This document shows positions 36,083 to 47,602 of a DNA stretch of 64,000 bases, piece after piece; within the stretch, counting starts at the first letter, position 1, and the number at the start of each line of letters is the position of its first letter. The DNA is from Pseudoneurospora amorphoporcata (taxonomy: Eukaryota > Ascomycota > Sordariomycetes > Sordariales > Sordariaceae). The translations under genes were made by a program, and so were the position numbers. A model generated the notes under the pieces. The model was given only the letters and a program-made list of their open reading frames with translations. It had not been told where the DNA came from and searched no databases. The stretch covers positions 310,001 through 374,000 of the forward strand of contig MU859066.1 in the NCBI GenBank assembly GCA_033297205.1. The letters are read 5' to 3'.

Positions 36083-36908
36083 TTAAGCGGCCTGGAAACA
36101 CACGTGTTAGCATGGTTCCTGTCCTTCCTGCTTGGATCGGCGTTTGGCAACCGCTGAGGCTGGAGGGAGACTTTGTGTCTCCCGTCCATCAAACCCGGCG
36201 CATTGTATATCGTACCTTGACGGCGAACTTGCGGAGGGGGAAGTGGGTGGCGCGCTTCTTGGTCTTCTCAAGAGTGCGGGAAGCGTCCTCCTTGGAAAGA
36301 CGGCGGCGGATAGCGCGGGTCTGCTTGGCGCGGAGGTCAAGAGGGAGGTACTTCTTGTTCTTGTAGAAGAGACGGAGCTGAGCCCTCTGCTTGGCGTTGA
36401 TGATGGTGAGGACACGAGCGATCGACTTGCGGAGGTCGTGGCTGTAAAGAGATGCGCCTGTCAGCCAACTCGTTCATTCCCCCCGGATATTCCCAAAGAT
36501 TCGTCCAAGTCCCCATATCACGTTCTCGGTGTGGCTCGCGGTGAATCGGCGGGTGCGGGAGCGGAATCGACGTACATCTTGTTGAGCTTGGTGCCGGAAG
36601 AGACGATCTTCTGGATGCGAAGCTGACCCAACTCAGTCTTCAGCTCACCGAGCTGCTTGGTGAGCTCGTCCTTGTTCTTGGACCACAGAGCGCCGGCCTT
36701 GACCTTTCCAGAAGACTGTAACATTTTGAAGTCAGCCAATGCACCTCGTCGCCAAAAACCTCAAAAGTCTACCACCAGTTGGCGACTGCGACATCGCTGC
36801 AAATGAGATCATCTGCAACGTGCAGCCATTGCCAAAGATGACATCGATGAAATTGACAGCATAACAGTGCCCAAGCCACCGTCGGACATGTAGGGCCGTA
36901 CGTACCAT
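36083..36908 (-). CDS. rpl35: 60S ribosomal protein L35 (uL29)
   Basis: This is a component of the large ribosomal subunit near the nascent-peptide exit. Four exons give 125 aa, the usual length: 36908-36906 (the ATG alone), 36715-36576, 36441-36216 and 36091-36083. The sequence SSGKVKAGALWSKNKDEL opens the protein, KLNKIHDLRKSIARV spans intron 2, and KYLPLDLRAKQTRAIRRRLS and THFPLRKFAVKAA end it. Intron lengths are 190, 134 and 124 bp. The last exon encodes only Ala-Ala-stop. Without the tiny exons the protein would lack its Met and its proper end. It is divergent to the eL6 gene across 355 bp. Confidence 0.96.
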
Positions 36909-37263
36909 CTTGAATGTGATTGACGTCGAGCTTGAAGGACGTTGGGTGAGTAGGGCTTGACCACGACAAGTATCAAAGGATCGCGGTCTTCAGGCTCTCG
37001 CTATCCAACAAAATCTGAGAGGTGTGGATGCGCAAAATCGCAGGCAGGGCGGAAAACCCTACCGTTTCCGAGATGGCCCGTGCGCTGCCGCCTGCCAAAG
37101 GTGGCCGGTCCCGCAAATTCCAAATGCGGTTAGCTTGGGGTTTGGGTCTTTTCGTAACATGCACACAACCGGGGCCACTCCAACATTTCTAAAATCTCGA
37201 GCAGCAGTCAGGAAGTTGACGACGATTCTGCACTAACCTCACCACCCAGCCAAAGTCCACACA
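36909..37263. promoter_or_regulatory. Shared bidirectional promoter of rpl35 and rpl6
   Basis: Only 355 bp separate the start codons of two divergent ribosomal protein genes. Both 5' UTRs and control sites must fit here. A pyrimidine/CCCTAC-like stretch (AAAACCCTACCG near 37053) is a candidate site. No TATA box is obvious. Co-regulation is inferred from layout only. Confidence 0.6.
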
Positions 37264-38210
37264 ATGTCGTCCGCGGCAGCTCCCCAGACGAAGACCTTTG
37301 GCAAGGCGACCCGGACGGTCCCTCACTCGTCCGAGAAGGCCCAGAAATGGTACCCTGCTGAGGATGAGGCCCAGCCTCGCAAGGTACGTGCATGCACAAG
37401 TTTTCCGGGCGGCCTGCGACGATTTTGGCGAAGTATCGCGAGATGCACTTGGTGGAATTGCGGCCGAATTGGCGGTTATCGATTTGGCGGCCGAGATGGG
37501 GGCAACTGGGGCGCAAGTGGAGGGCAGCAGGACTTGCTGCGATTTTAGGACTTGGGGCCGAAAAGTGCATCTCATGGAGGCAACGACAAAGGCGGACGGG
37601 CTGCCAAAACTCCAAACTCTGCGAAAACGACATGTTCTAACCACGATATTCTCTACAGGTCCGCAAGGCCATCCGCCAGTGGTCTCCCCGCAGCACCCTC
37701 GTGCCCGGCACCGTCCTGATCCTCCTCGCTGGCCGTTTCCGTGGCAAGCGCGTCGTCCTCCTCAAGGCTCTCGACCAGGGTGTCCTTCTCGTCACCGGCC
37801 CCTTCAAGATCAACGGTGTTCCCCTTCGTCGCGTCAACGCCCGCTACGTCATCGCCACTTCCCAGAAAGTCGATCTCGCTGGCATCGACGAGGCCAAGAT
37901 CAACGAGATTGCTCAGCCCAAGTACTTCACCGCTGAGAAGTCCAAGGAGAAGGCCGGTGAGGAGGCTTTCTTCAAGCAGGGCGAGAAGCCCCAGGTACGA
38001 CCACACATGTCCGAGAAGCTGGAAGACGGGGCGTACAATGCTGACATCGTGTTGCAGAAGAAGGACGTTTCCAGCAGCCGCGTTGCCGACCAGAAGGCCA
38101 TCGATAAGGCCCTCATCGCCAACATCAAGAAGGTCGAGTTCCTCGCCAGCTACCTCGCCTCTTCTTTCACCCTCCGCAAGGGTGACAAGCCCCACGAGAT
38201 GAAGTGGTAA
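37264..38210 (+). CDS. rpl6: 60S ribosomal protein L6 (eL6)
   Basis: This large-subunit ribosomal protein is assembled from exons 37264-37383, 37659-37994 and 38058-38210 (202 aa). Conserved blocks are STLVPGTVLILLAGRFRG, RVVLLKALDQGVLLVTGPF and NGVPLRRVN. The C-terminal block starts RVADQKAIDKALIANIKK and ends GDKPHEMKW. Intron 1 (275 bp) is ordinary. The second intron, 37995-38057, is exactly 63 nt, has GTACGA..GTTGCAG ends and a GCTGACA branch site, and contains no in-frame stop. Retaining it would give a 223-aa protein with 21 extra residues. Comparison with yeast L6 from memory favours splicing. Confidence 0.95.
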
Positions 38211-39189
38211 ATTATGAGCTTGGGTGCTAGGGGAGTGCATGCGGGAGCGGTTCGCGGTATGGCTCGGCCAATTGCATTTGGACGTTAAGGGTTCTCGGGT
38301 CCATTACGGCGTCTGTAATGAGGGTTTTACAGTCATCAGGAAGATAAAATACGGCTTTCGGGTTTGCAGAGGATACGGGCCACGAGCGAAACTCGATCTC
38401 ATGAACGACATTGGGGACGCTCCATGGCAATAATGTCCAGGGGGCTCGTGAAGGCGCTCGACTCTCGCAGATAGCCTGTTACTCCTGATATCGCACCAAA
38501 CCACGCGATTAGGGATCCGTCCAAAGAGCGGAAGATCAATACCTACGGATGCTATTCGCTACGCCTGCCGCACATTCGATCCTTGATATTTTTGTGTGTT
38601 ATTATGTGTGCGACTTGCGCTTCCCATTACGTCGGTGTTGAATTGCACATTTCACGTACATATCAGTGAACCTCTATGACGACTATATGGGTCGTGTAAA
38701 CATTACCTACCTTAGTCTTACCCTTTCCCCTTGAACCCTATGATATCTCGTCCTTGCTGCCTCTTTCTATGCTGTCCCGGTCATGACCAAGTTATCCAGA
38801 ATACAACATCAACTATCGAGGTTGTGAACCAGTTCCCTTGGTCACAAATATTATCAATGTCTGTCACTGTCCAGACGGGCGAACGGTGCGGTCCGAAGAC
38901 ATCTCGCGTGTTGATTGTATGAACCTTGATGTCACGCTTGGCCTACCTAGACCCCTTCATACGATGTGCATCAGCTGCCAGCGCCGAGGCATTGACACCA
39001 GTCATGTACCTACCTCTAGGGTGACAATTACCGTCGGGTCATATGCACTGCAAAGCCTTATCTTCAGCTCTAATTGACCTGCTGCAGCTCAGCTGAGTCG
39101 GTTGAGGCCGCTACGGTACAGCGAGTATGTAATTAGGGCGGCTTCCATTAGGCAACTGAACTTCGCCTACTAAGTCTAGACTAGCCAAG
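38211..39189. other. Intergenic interval downstream of rpl6
   Basis: No gene is seen. The interval holds the rpl6 3' UTR and leads into the inverted-repeat element at 39190-39504. Confidence 0.5.
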
Positions 39190-39504
39190 GGGGGTCGCTA
39201 TCCAGGTCCCAAAATCTAACCTGTTTCGGAAGTTGCACAGACCTCTTTTCTTCTCAAGATACATTCCGCAAGTAAACGTTCTCTTAACCCAGAACACAGC
39301 GATTTACCTAAAAAGCCCCCTTTTGGGCTAGCTAAGTTGCGAAAAGGAGTTTTCCGGCAATTTTTAACTACTTGGCAAAAGCATTTCTGCAAATTTCCTA
39401 GTAAAAGGTATGGAAAGTTGGATGTGCTATGTGTTGTGATGTACTTGACTAAATGCTTAGGTATCCGAAACGGGTTAGATTTTGGGACCTGGATAGCGAC
39501 CCCC
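39190..39504. mobile_element. 315-bp MITE-like inverted-repeat element
   Basis: Ends 39190-39230 and 39464-39504 are inverted copies of 41 bp with one mismatch, starting GGGGGTCGCTATCCAGG. There is no coding frame inside. I could not find a convincing target duplication, so the exact borders may be off by a few bases. It has normal GC content and no RIP signature, as expected for a repeat under about 400 bp. It ends 241 bp before the GOS1 start codon and could affect its promoter. Confidence 0.8.
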
Positions 39505-39745
39505 AGCAAAGCCACATCCCTTAAGGTACACTTAACATTATCGTCATCACGACCACTTATTCTGGTTGAGGACCCTCGGCTGTTGACCTCTCCTGAACAA
39601 CCTCAACACTCCCAAGACAATTGTTACAGACCTGAACTGCGCTGTCTCTGTTTCTCCGAAACCCACCGCTTAAAGGAAACCCAGCCAAATTCATGCGCCG
39701 AAATTCATCAGTCTTTCCCCAATAGTTTAGGAGCAGCATTACATC

Positions 39746-40562
39746 ATGGCGGCCACAACATCCTCAACCCAGGGCTGGGCCCAACTACGACAACAAGCCC
39801 GATCGCTCGAAACACAGGTACGACTGGACTGGCAAAAGGCGTTGGGAATTGGAAAGAGCATGAGACTAACGCTTTCTAATAGACCGAAATGCTCCTCCAC
39901 ACATACGCCCAGTTCTCGAACCAGACGAACATCCCACCGAAGCCGACAGATGAGGAAAGACACACGGAAACGAGGTTACAGGAGCTTCTGGACAAGGTAT
40001 GCTTCACATTCCCTTGGAGCTGTTTACATAAATCCGAAAACCACTAACCCATTGCCTCATTCAGCGCGAATCCGTAATTTCCCACCTCACCCGCATTTTA
40101 ACCTCGGACCCTTCCCCTTCCGCAATGAAACAAAACAACCTCTCCCTCCTGTCCGCCAAGCTCTCGGACCACCGACGGGACCTCTCCCGGCTGCGGTCGA
40201 CGCTCGAGTCGGCCCGTACGCGCGCCAACCTTTTGGGCTCGGTCCGCGACGACATCTCGGCGTACCGCGCCGCCAACCCGGAGCAAGGCGAGGCCGACTA
40301 CATGCTGGACGAGCGGGGCAGGCTGGACCGCAGCCACGATGTCGCCGACAGCGTGCTGAGCCAGGCGTACGCTGTGCAGGACTCGTTCGCTTCGCAGAGG
40401 GAAAGATTGGCGCACATCAACAGGCGGATCACTCTTGCGGCGAGCCAGGTGCCGGGGATCAATACGCTGATTACGAGGATCTCGGCGAGGAAGAGAAGGG
40501 ATGGAATTATCATGGGGTCATTTATTGCATTTTGCTTTTTGATGTTTTGGTTCTTCTCATAA
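39746..40562 (+). CDS. gos1: Golgi SNARE GOS1
   Basis: This v-SNARE acts in traffic within the Golgi. Three exons (39746-39817, 39883-39996, 40065-40562) with 65- and 68-bp introns give 227 aa, near the size of yeast Gos1. The N-terminal region (GWAQLRQQARSLETQTEMLL) and the middle helices precede a SNARE motif at about residues 140-200 (DRSHDVADSVLSQAYAVQDS ... VPGINTLITRI). A C-terminal anchor (GIIMGSFIAFCFLMFWFFS) makes it a tail-anchored protein. It converges on ATP10. Confidence 0.93.
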
Positions 40563-41187
40563 GGTTGGCAGCGCGGAGCAGCGGGGGCGGACGAAGCAAG
40601 ATCAGAGAGTGCCAGAGAGTGGGAGAAGAAGGAATTGGGTGCTCGGACAGAGAGGCCCGAAGTGGTCATCCTGGCTCGCCTCTTGGTGGGCGGGCACAGG
40701 CTATGGATCTGGAAGTTGTGACAGGATCACCTCTTCCAAAAAAAAAAAGCCCGTACCGCGACGTGACTGTACATGACCCACCGTTTCAGTCCTGGGCTCC
40801 AATACTTTGTTAAGAAGCATGGCGGGAATACGGCGTTCAAGGGCGTTGCGAGGCAAGCAGGTGTGAAAGTGATTTTACAAAATAGTAATATAATGTACAG
40901 ACCCAGGAGAAGATCCTGGGCATTCTTGCCAGTATAATCATGGCCCATGGGCGCACCTGATTGGGCCAGAACAGATCAAGACTCTCAGCCGTGTTCGTTC
41001 GTGGCACTCTGAACGTGACCATCTCGTTGCCAGATGAGCCGGCATGGTTGCTCACAAGCTCAATATCCCCTTCGTAGTTGAAGATTGGTATTCACAGACC
41101 TCGCTATATTGATATGGTTAGCTGGGTAATGGATCATGACATCCATATGATCTAAACGCATGTATACGCCTAGGTATACCGGTTTGC
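40563..41187. other. Convergent intergenic interval between gos1 and atp10
   Basis: Both genes end into this 625-bp stretch, which must carry two 3' UTRs. A 10-A run lies near 40739. There is no gene. Confidence 0.5.
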
Positions 41188-42402
41188 CTATTGCGCCGCA
41201 TCGGTCCCTCCATTCAGCTCAGGGACAGCCGCTGTCTTCCTCACATAGTTCTTCCCAACACCCTCCTTGGTCATCTCGTCCAGGATCCTCTGGACGCCCT
41301 TGACCAGGCCTTCCTTCTCGTCACCCTCCGCATCACCACTGCCCGCCCACCGGATCCGGCAGTTATGGTCCACCAGATACGTGTAGCCGACTTTGCTGTT
41401 TAGCAACCCAATCGACTCCCGAATCTCGTCCGTGATGCCCTTTGTTACCAAGAAATACCTCTTCCAGTCGTCCTCGTCCACTTTTTTGCGTAGCGAGCCC
41501 ATGAACAACCTGACCAACCACGCCTTCATGGCGTCCTCTTCAATGTTGACCTGCACCAGCTGCGCGCGCCCACCGCTCTGTTTCAGGACCGACTGCAGGG
41601 CCGAGTTGGCTTCGGGGGCGACAAAGGTACGAATCTGGTTCTCAGCCCACATGCTGCTGAAGACGGTGACGACGGAGCAGTGGCCTTCGAGGAGGGGTGT
41701 GGTGTCGGCGGCCTTGGCGGCAGCGTCCTTGGCGAGGGTCCGGCCGTGCAGGTTGGGGAAGTAGAGGGAGAGATCGGCTTTGAAAAGACGTGGCGGGGCG
41801 AGGAAAGTCTTGCCCTTGTGGAATTGCATGTTGCGCCAGTCGCGGAAGTAAGGGCGGGAGATTTTGGATTTGCTGTGTCAGAGAGCGCATGGTCAGTCAA
41901 GCTGAGGGCATAATGTAGATGGGTAGCCAAGGCTGGGATGGGGTCCTCACAGCATCTCCCGCTTCTTCAGATGTTTTTCATAGTTGACAAAGTCGTCCCT
42001 CTTCTGCTGAAGTGTGCGCGTGTCGATGCCTGTGTTCTCTCCGGGATTTGGGGGGTTGTGCATGCCAATGGGCCTTGACAGGTGGGTTGGCGTGAAGGTA
42101 TCGAGCGCCTTGCCGTAGGCTCTGGGCGCATTGGCTAGGGGGCCAGATTCTCTGAGGGCCTCGATGGGCGAGATGACGGGAGCCGCTGGGGCGGTATCTT
42201 TCAAAGTGGTATCTTTCGAAGCAGCATCAGGGGCCGGAGCTGGTGTGGATGCTGGTGTCGTTGCTGGTGTTGTCGGTTTGGTTTTCTGTGGTGATGGCGT
42301 CTTATCGGCAAGTCTCTGGTATGACACACTGAAGGATCTCCATTGGCATAGGAGGCAGGCGCTAGCTGTCGGCCTAGCTCTTATTGTTGCGCGGCTGAGC
42401 AT
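41188..42402 (-). CDS. atp10: Mitochondrial ATP synthase assembly factor ATP10
   Basis: ATP10 is an inner-membrane assembly factor that acts on Atp6 during F0 assembly. Exons 42402-41951 and 41872-41188 flank a 78-bp intron and give 378 aa. The first about 30 residues are Arg/Ser-rich without acidic residues, a typical mitochondrial presequence. A Pro/Thr/Ala-rich linker follows. The conserved domain runs from about residue 155 (SRPYFRDWRNMQFHKGKTF, then LFKADLSLYFPNLHGRTL) to YTYLVDHNCRIRWAGSGDA near the C-terminus. The ATG chosen is the first in frame. It is divergent to the E2 gene. Confidence 0.93.
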
Positions 42403-43020
42403 GATGTGCAACGGTAACGTATTGATTCGTGATGTTTCTGGCTCTCAAGGTTCTCCCGGAGTCTCCTGTCACGGTCCTCCTGATGTCAGATTAGTCTGTC
42501 CAGCGCGCGCCGTCCCATAGAAATTTCCACGCGCCAAGCAGTGATACCCCACCAACAGCTTTGATTGACCCCACGCTCTGGACCACGCGGCTCCCGTCTG
42601 GGGCACAGGCCGAAACAGCGGGCGGCAGGAGCACAATGGAGCCTGCATTGTGCCTGCCGCAGTGAAAAGCTGTTTGGGGTTCGGTTATCCACGGGGGATG
42701 TTCCTGGCCAAGCCTTCAAGGTTCTCTCGGCCGAACGTCACTCAAGGGTCGTAAGCCGTAGCAAGCCACTCCGCCGGATCGATTGAGGACGTTGATTGGG
42801 GTAACGACACCCGTCGTATCCTTTCGTTTGCTAAAGTATTGGACACCGAGAGCGGCAAGCCGCGGTAGAGTATTGGAGAGGGCTGGAGACGATGTTTTAT
42901 CTTTTTTTCCGGATCTTTGGCGAGATGTGATCCCTCAAGTTGCGAGATCCCTTCCGGTCTCTGTTCAAAGTAAACAAACTTTGCGCTTGGATCTTTCGTC
43001 TCAAACAACTTGTCTGCACC
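42403..43020. promoter_or_regulatory. Shared upstream region of atp10 and the E2 gene
   Basis: The 618 bp between two divergent genes for mitochondrial proteins contain both promoters. A GC-rich inverted stretch lies near 42630-42660 (CAATGGAGCCTGCATTG is a near-palindrome). No TATA box is evident. Confidence 0.5.
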
Positions 43021-44753
43021 ATGAAGAACATGCTTTTGCGACAGAGCTCCCGCGCCGTCGGCCGGCAAGAATTGTGGCGTCTTCGTCGAAGGGGACTGAG
43101 CAGACTTGCGCCGACTGCGACAGCCACGACAACACCATCTACGACTTTGTCCCACACTCATCCCCTTCCCGCAAACTTGAGGTCGTCTGCTCTAGCCCAA
43201 CAATCCTCCACGAGAAGACAATTCCATGCCACGAGGGAGCTTCAACTCGTCAAGCCGGTCCTCCTTGCCGATATTGGAGAGGGTATGTCTAGAACCAACT
43301 GCGCTTGGTCTACCTTATCTATAACCATGGCTAATGTCTCTTGCTAGGAATTGTCGAGTGCGAAGTTATCCAATGGTTCGTCGAGCCCGGCGCCCGAGTC
43401 GAGGAGTTCTCGCGGCTGTGTGAAGTCCAGAGTGACAAGGCTTCTGTCGAAATCACCAGTCGCTTTGCCGGTGTAGTCAAGAAACTCTACTACGATGCGG
43501 GTGAGATGGCTAAGGTCGGAAAGCCCTTTGTCGATATCGACATCGAGGGCGGTCCGGAGAACAAGGAGGTGGAAGCTTTGACACCGCCTGAGCCTGTTTC
43601 TACCCCAGAAGGACAGCAGGCCAGCAAGGGGGAGGCTATCTCAACATCTACGCCGCAAGCTATTGCTCCCGAACTCGAGCAGGCATTTATCGAGGCACCG
43701 TGGGCACAGGAAACGCCAGCACTCTCGCACTCGCCAGTGACGAAGCAGACGGGCAAGCACGCCTCATTGGCGACTCCAGCTGTTAGGCACTTGGCGAAGG
43801 GCCTGAACGTGGACATCACTGAAATACCTGGGACAGGAAAGGATGGACGGGTGCTCAAGGAGGATGTCTACAAGTTTGTGCAAGCTAGGGACTCTGCGTC
43901 AACACCATCCCCCTCTGCTGCTACGCCAACCTTGCCAGGTGTGAGCGCTGCCGCTGCCGCCGCAAGCGCGTTCTCCTCCCCAGACGCCACAATTTCTGGC
44001 CCTCAAACAGAAATCACAGTGCCTCTCACGAGGACCCAGGAGATGATGTTCAAGTCCATGACTCGGTCGCTAACCATCCCACACTTCCTCTATGCCGACG
44101 AAGTCGACTTTACCTCCCTTGTCGAGTTACGCGCACGTCTCAACAAGGTTCTCTCCAAGTCTGGCCTTCCCGAGGGCCAGGTCAAGAAGCTCTCTTATCT
44201 CCCCTTCGTCATCAAGGCCGTCAGCATGGCTCTCTACAAATATCCCGTCCTCAATGCTCGTGTCGACCTCGTCAGCAACACCAATGGCAAGCCATCACTC
44301 GTCATGCGCAGCCAACACAACATTGGTGTGGCAATGGACACCCCTTCCGGCTTGCTCGTGCCCGTCGTGAAGAACGTTGGCAGCCTCAATATCTTGAGCA
44401 TTGCCGCCGAGCTGGCCCGCCTGCAGTCACTGGCCGTGGCCGGTAAGCTGTCACCCCAGGACATGTCTGGCGGCACGATCACCGTCAGCAACATTGGTAG
44501 CATCGGAGGCACCTACCTGTCCCCGGTAATAGTAGAGAAGGAGGTGGCCATTCTCGGTATCGGTCGCATGCGTACTGTCCCGGCATTCTCGACGGTGCCT
44601 GGGGAGGAAGACAAGATCTTGCGAAGGCAGATCTGCAATTTCAGCTGGAGTGCTGACCACCGTGTGATTGACGGGGCGACCATGGCCAGGGCGGCGGACG
44701 TGGTCAGGACGATTGTTGAGGAGCCTGATGTTATGGTTATGCACCTCAGGTGA
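43021..44753 (+). CDS. Branched-chain alpha-keto acid dehydrogenase E2 (dihydrolipoyl transacylase)
   Basis: This is the core acyltransferase of the mitochondrial complex that breaks down Val, Leu and Ile. Exons 43021-43282 and 43348-44753 flank a 65-bp intron and give 555 aa. An Arg-rich presequence of about 70 residues is followed by a lipoyl domain (about 75-152) with the lipoylated Lys118 in SDKASVE. The peripheral E3-binding domain spans about 228-265 (TPAVRHLAKGLNVDI ... GKDGRVLKEDVYKFV), then an Ala/Pro/Ser-rich linker and the catalytic domain. The active-site HxxxDG motif is HRVIDG, with His525 and Asp529. The single lipoyl domain and VKPVLLADIGEGI entry favour the branched-chain enzyme over the pyruvate E2. 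Confidence 0.94.
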
Positions 44754-47173
44754 TGTTGTTGGCAGTCACTTGAGGAAGAAAGTCATCAAAACCCAGCGTC
44801 TACAGTCACTTTGTCTCTGTTTTGCTTGCATCACCCGATTACCCCTTGGCGTATACTATACATTGCATATATAGTTTTATCTAGACAAGTTTTGCTGAAG
44901 AGAAATCGATCTCAAATTCTCCAGTGCCGGACTCCCGTTTCAACCACTATGCGCCAGGCACGGTCTTCTTCAAAATGTTTGTCAGACCAGTCCTGTGTAC
45001 AGTGTTCGCAACCCCTTTAGAGGCACATCGCGAGCTGCCTTCTAAGTTTGTCGATGTTTGTATTTCGGCGCATCCGATTCTTGCTGCTCGCATCTGCGCT
45101 CAAGTTTTAGTTAAATACATACATAGTAGGGGGGAGACAGCAAGCACGTGAGGAACTCTTGGGCCGTTCACTCCGGACGTAAATCAGTATCAATGTTGCA
45201 ACCAAAATATCACTGCCCCTCATTTTTTTTTGTTTTCTTTTTTTTTTTTTTTTTTTTTATATATCTTTTCAATCGCTACTCTTCCACAACAGTACCAACC
45301 TGCATAGAAACAACCCCGATCTCCATCGGCCCTCGTGCACTTCAGGCTTCAAAACCACGGCACGCCGGATCAAACAACCGATAAGTGGAAGGTATTGCAG
45401 GATACATTAAGATGTACCGAAGCGTAGCACTCTCGCGGTCGCTAAGTACCTCCACGTACCTCACCTAACCACGTACGTCGTACCGACAGTGAAGCTTCAG
45501 GTTGAGGATGCTTTTGCGCTAGGTATGTCCGACATGCCTATCTACGTATGCTGGGAAGGAATCTGGAATCTATTTCTCCTGCAGGTAACCATGCTTCTTC
45601 CTCTGATCATATGCACTGATCAAGGCCCTTCCAGCTTCTTAGGGTGCGGAAGGAGAGAGAAAAGGACCACTGCGTCCTGTGTGTTCAGAGGGGATCATCC
45701 CCTGCTCTTGGCTTTCAGCTACAGTCGATGTTAAGCCAAAAGATGTTGGCCAAGGTGTTAGGCCCTTTCTGCTGCGGACTCGCCAGCTAGTCAGGTCAGC
45801 TTGAGCGGCAAGTTATTCTCATGCCTCGGCGGAGGGCGTCCACATTTGGATACGGATGGGCGGAATGGGTTCTGGCGAGGAGGGGTGGTGGTGGGTGAGA
45901 AAAGTGCCGTGGAACCAACAACACAACCAAGGGAAAATGGAAAGGGTTCCGGGGATTAGCATTATATTAGCCTCTGCTGTATTATAGCGAGGACACATGC
46001 GGGCTTTCTTTCTTTTGTTCTTTCACGACTTTCCCAAGGTAACTTGAAGAGCCTTTGATGAAGCCATCGTGAGTGCGACTGGAGCCCATTACTGATGGGG
46101 AGAAATTTCCTCTGTTGTGCAATTTCGATGGCTTACACTGTGTTCAACCCAGGGTATAAAAGAGCTCCCAAAGTTGTCCGATTTACCACCAGCCAGGAGA
46201 AAGGTATCTTTTGCCGAACTTTGAGCAACTCGACCCGCGCTCACATCTTACCCGCAAGCCCCGAGACCGCCTCTCGAGTCACAAAAGCTTCTCGGCACTC
46301 ATTCTTCTCCTACGATGAGCGGTTGTAACTCACCATGTTCTCTCGGGCCATTTGCCCCCTGGGAGTAAGCATCAGCAAAATAACATTGATGAACGTTTCA
46401 ATGTCTTGCTCGTCGTTCGTAGTGTCCGTACATCTGGGCTGTTCCAAAACTCCGAACCCGATTTATCCAATCACATCCCTTTCTAACCTCTTGTTGACGG
46501 CTCGGCTGCCCATTCACCGTCTTATTGCACTGTGGGAAAGAGCAGTGTCTGCATTTGGGTTATATAGGTAAGAGCGCTGGTGATGAGGGGCGCAAAGAAA
46601 AGCAAGAACTCTTGGCGCCTGGATCAGTCATCATGAAACAGCGAAACAGGTAACCGAGTGATGAATGGTGCCCAAGTGAGGCTGTGCTTACCAGATCTCA
46701 CATGTTCCAGTCTCGAGACTCTCCCTCAGCCTCTTTTTGCCTGGCTGACAATTGGCTGTTCGCCAGCAACGTCATCTTCGGAAAACGAAAACGCCAGAAA
46801 AGGAGGCAAGGAAGGACAGCAGCCTAAACAATCGTCTTACACAAGGCGGATACCACGGACGAGTGCGAAAGGCAGCAAACAGCGAGCCATGGGATGAAAC
46901 AAAACCAACAAGAACGACTTCACACGATCGGCCTACTTACATCCACTGTCTTCTTATCGGTGTACCACTCGACACATGCGGGTCGAAGAAAAGCAAAAAC
47001 CAACATCGAACGACATCTTCTCAATCCCAACACCGCTCAAATTCCACGAAGAAAAGAACGATAGAATATTTTGAACGACGTAGTCTTTCGCCTCCACGCC
47101 CTCCTCCAACATCTCGAACAAACGATAGCATAACACAACCCAATTCCAAACAAGACAGGGAAAAGGGAAGAAA
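44754..47173. other. Intergenic interval
   Basis: No credible gene. A long T-tract lies at about 45221-45262, next to an ATATAT step. The 1 kb before 47174 is rich in CAA/CCA and probably contains the leader of the next gene, with several short open frames and no clear domain. Confidence 0.5.
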
Positions 47174-47602
47174 ATGGCACCATTCGCACTCGCCCCAAGG
47201 CCAAGAAACCTGTCTATCTCCATCCACAACGACCTCCACGCCCTCACAAAACGCGAACAGCTCTCCAAAAGAAACATAATAACCCTAGCCGTCTTCCTCG
47301 TCATCCTCCTCTTCATTCTCCTCTTCTTCGGCATTTTCGTACCTCGCTATACACGGCAAAAGAAGCTTAAGGAGCGCCAGCATACGTTGCGGGAGATGTT
47401 GACAGCCGAGGAACGCGCTGCTTCTCGTGCTGGTCCTGGGCGAATGGGAGGAGGCTCTGGTACTGATACTCTTGGTGCTGATCAGAGACAGGGAGGCGAG
47501 GCAATTCCACTGGACGATATGGCGGTACCGAATGGTGATGGCGGTTGGGTTGAGCCGCCGCCGCCGTATGTGGCGGATCCTAAGCCTACTTATCACCCGT
47601 GA
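47174..47602 (+). CDS. Small single-pass membrane protein with a PY-type motif
   Basis: This 142-aa intronless protein has a short N-terminal part, one strong transmembrane helix (about residues 34-54, IITLAVFLVILLFILLFFGI) and then a basic stretch (RYTRQKKLKER). The rest is a hydrophilic tail ending in PPPPYVADPKPTYHP. The basic side suggests that the tail faces the cytosol. PPPPY fits the PPxY motif bound by WW domains of Rsp5/Nedd4-type ubiquitin ligases, so the protein could be a substrate or adaptor. I do not recognise a named family. Composition supports a real gene. Confidence 0.65.
   Translation: MAPFALAPRPRNLSISIHNDLHALTKREQLSKRNIITLAVFLVILLFILLFFGIFVPRYTRQKKLKERQHTLREMLTAEERAASRAGPGRMGGGSGTDTLGADQRQGGEAIPLDDMAVPNGDGGWVEPPPPYVADPKPTYHP

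Noticed and set aside
36716..36905. Possible box C/D snoRNA in L35 intron 1 (GATGAT and CTGA-like pieces)
   Set aside because: The C box does not match the RTGATGA consensus and no terminal stem is seen. Introns of rpl6 were checked with the same result.
37653..38240. 195-codon antisense frame across rpl6
   Set aside because: It is the complement of a codon-biased ribosomal protein gene and encodes a Leu/Val-rich shadow.
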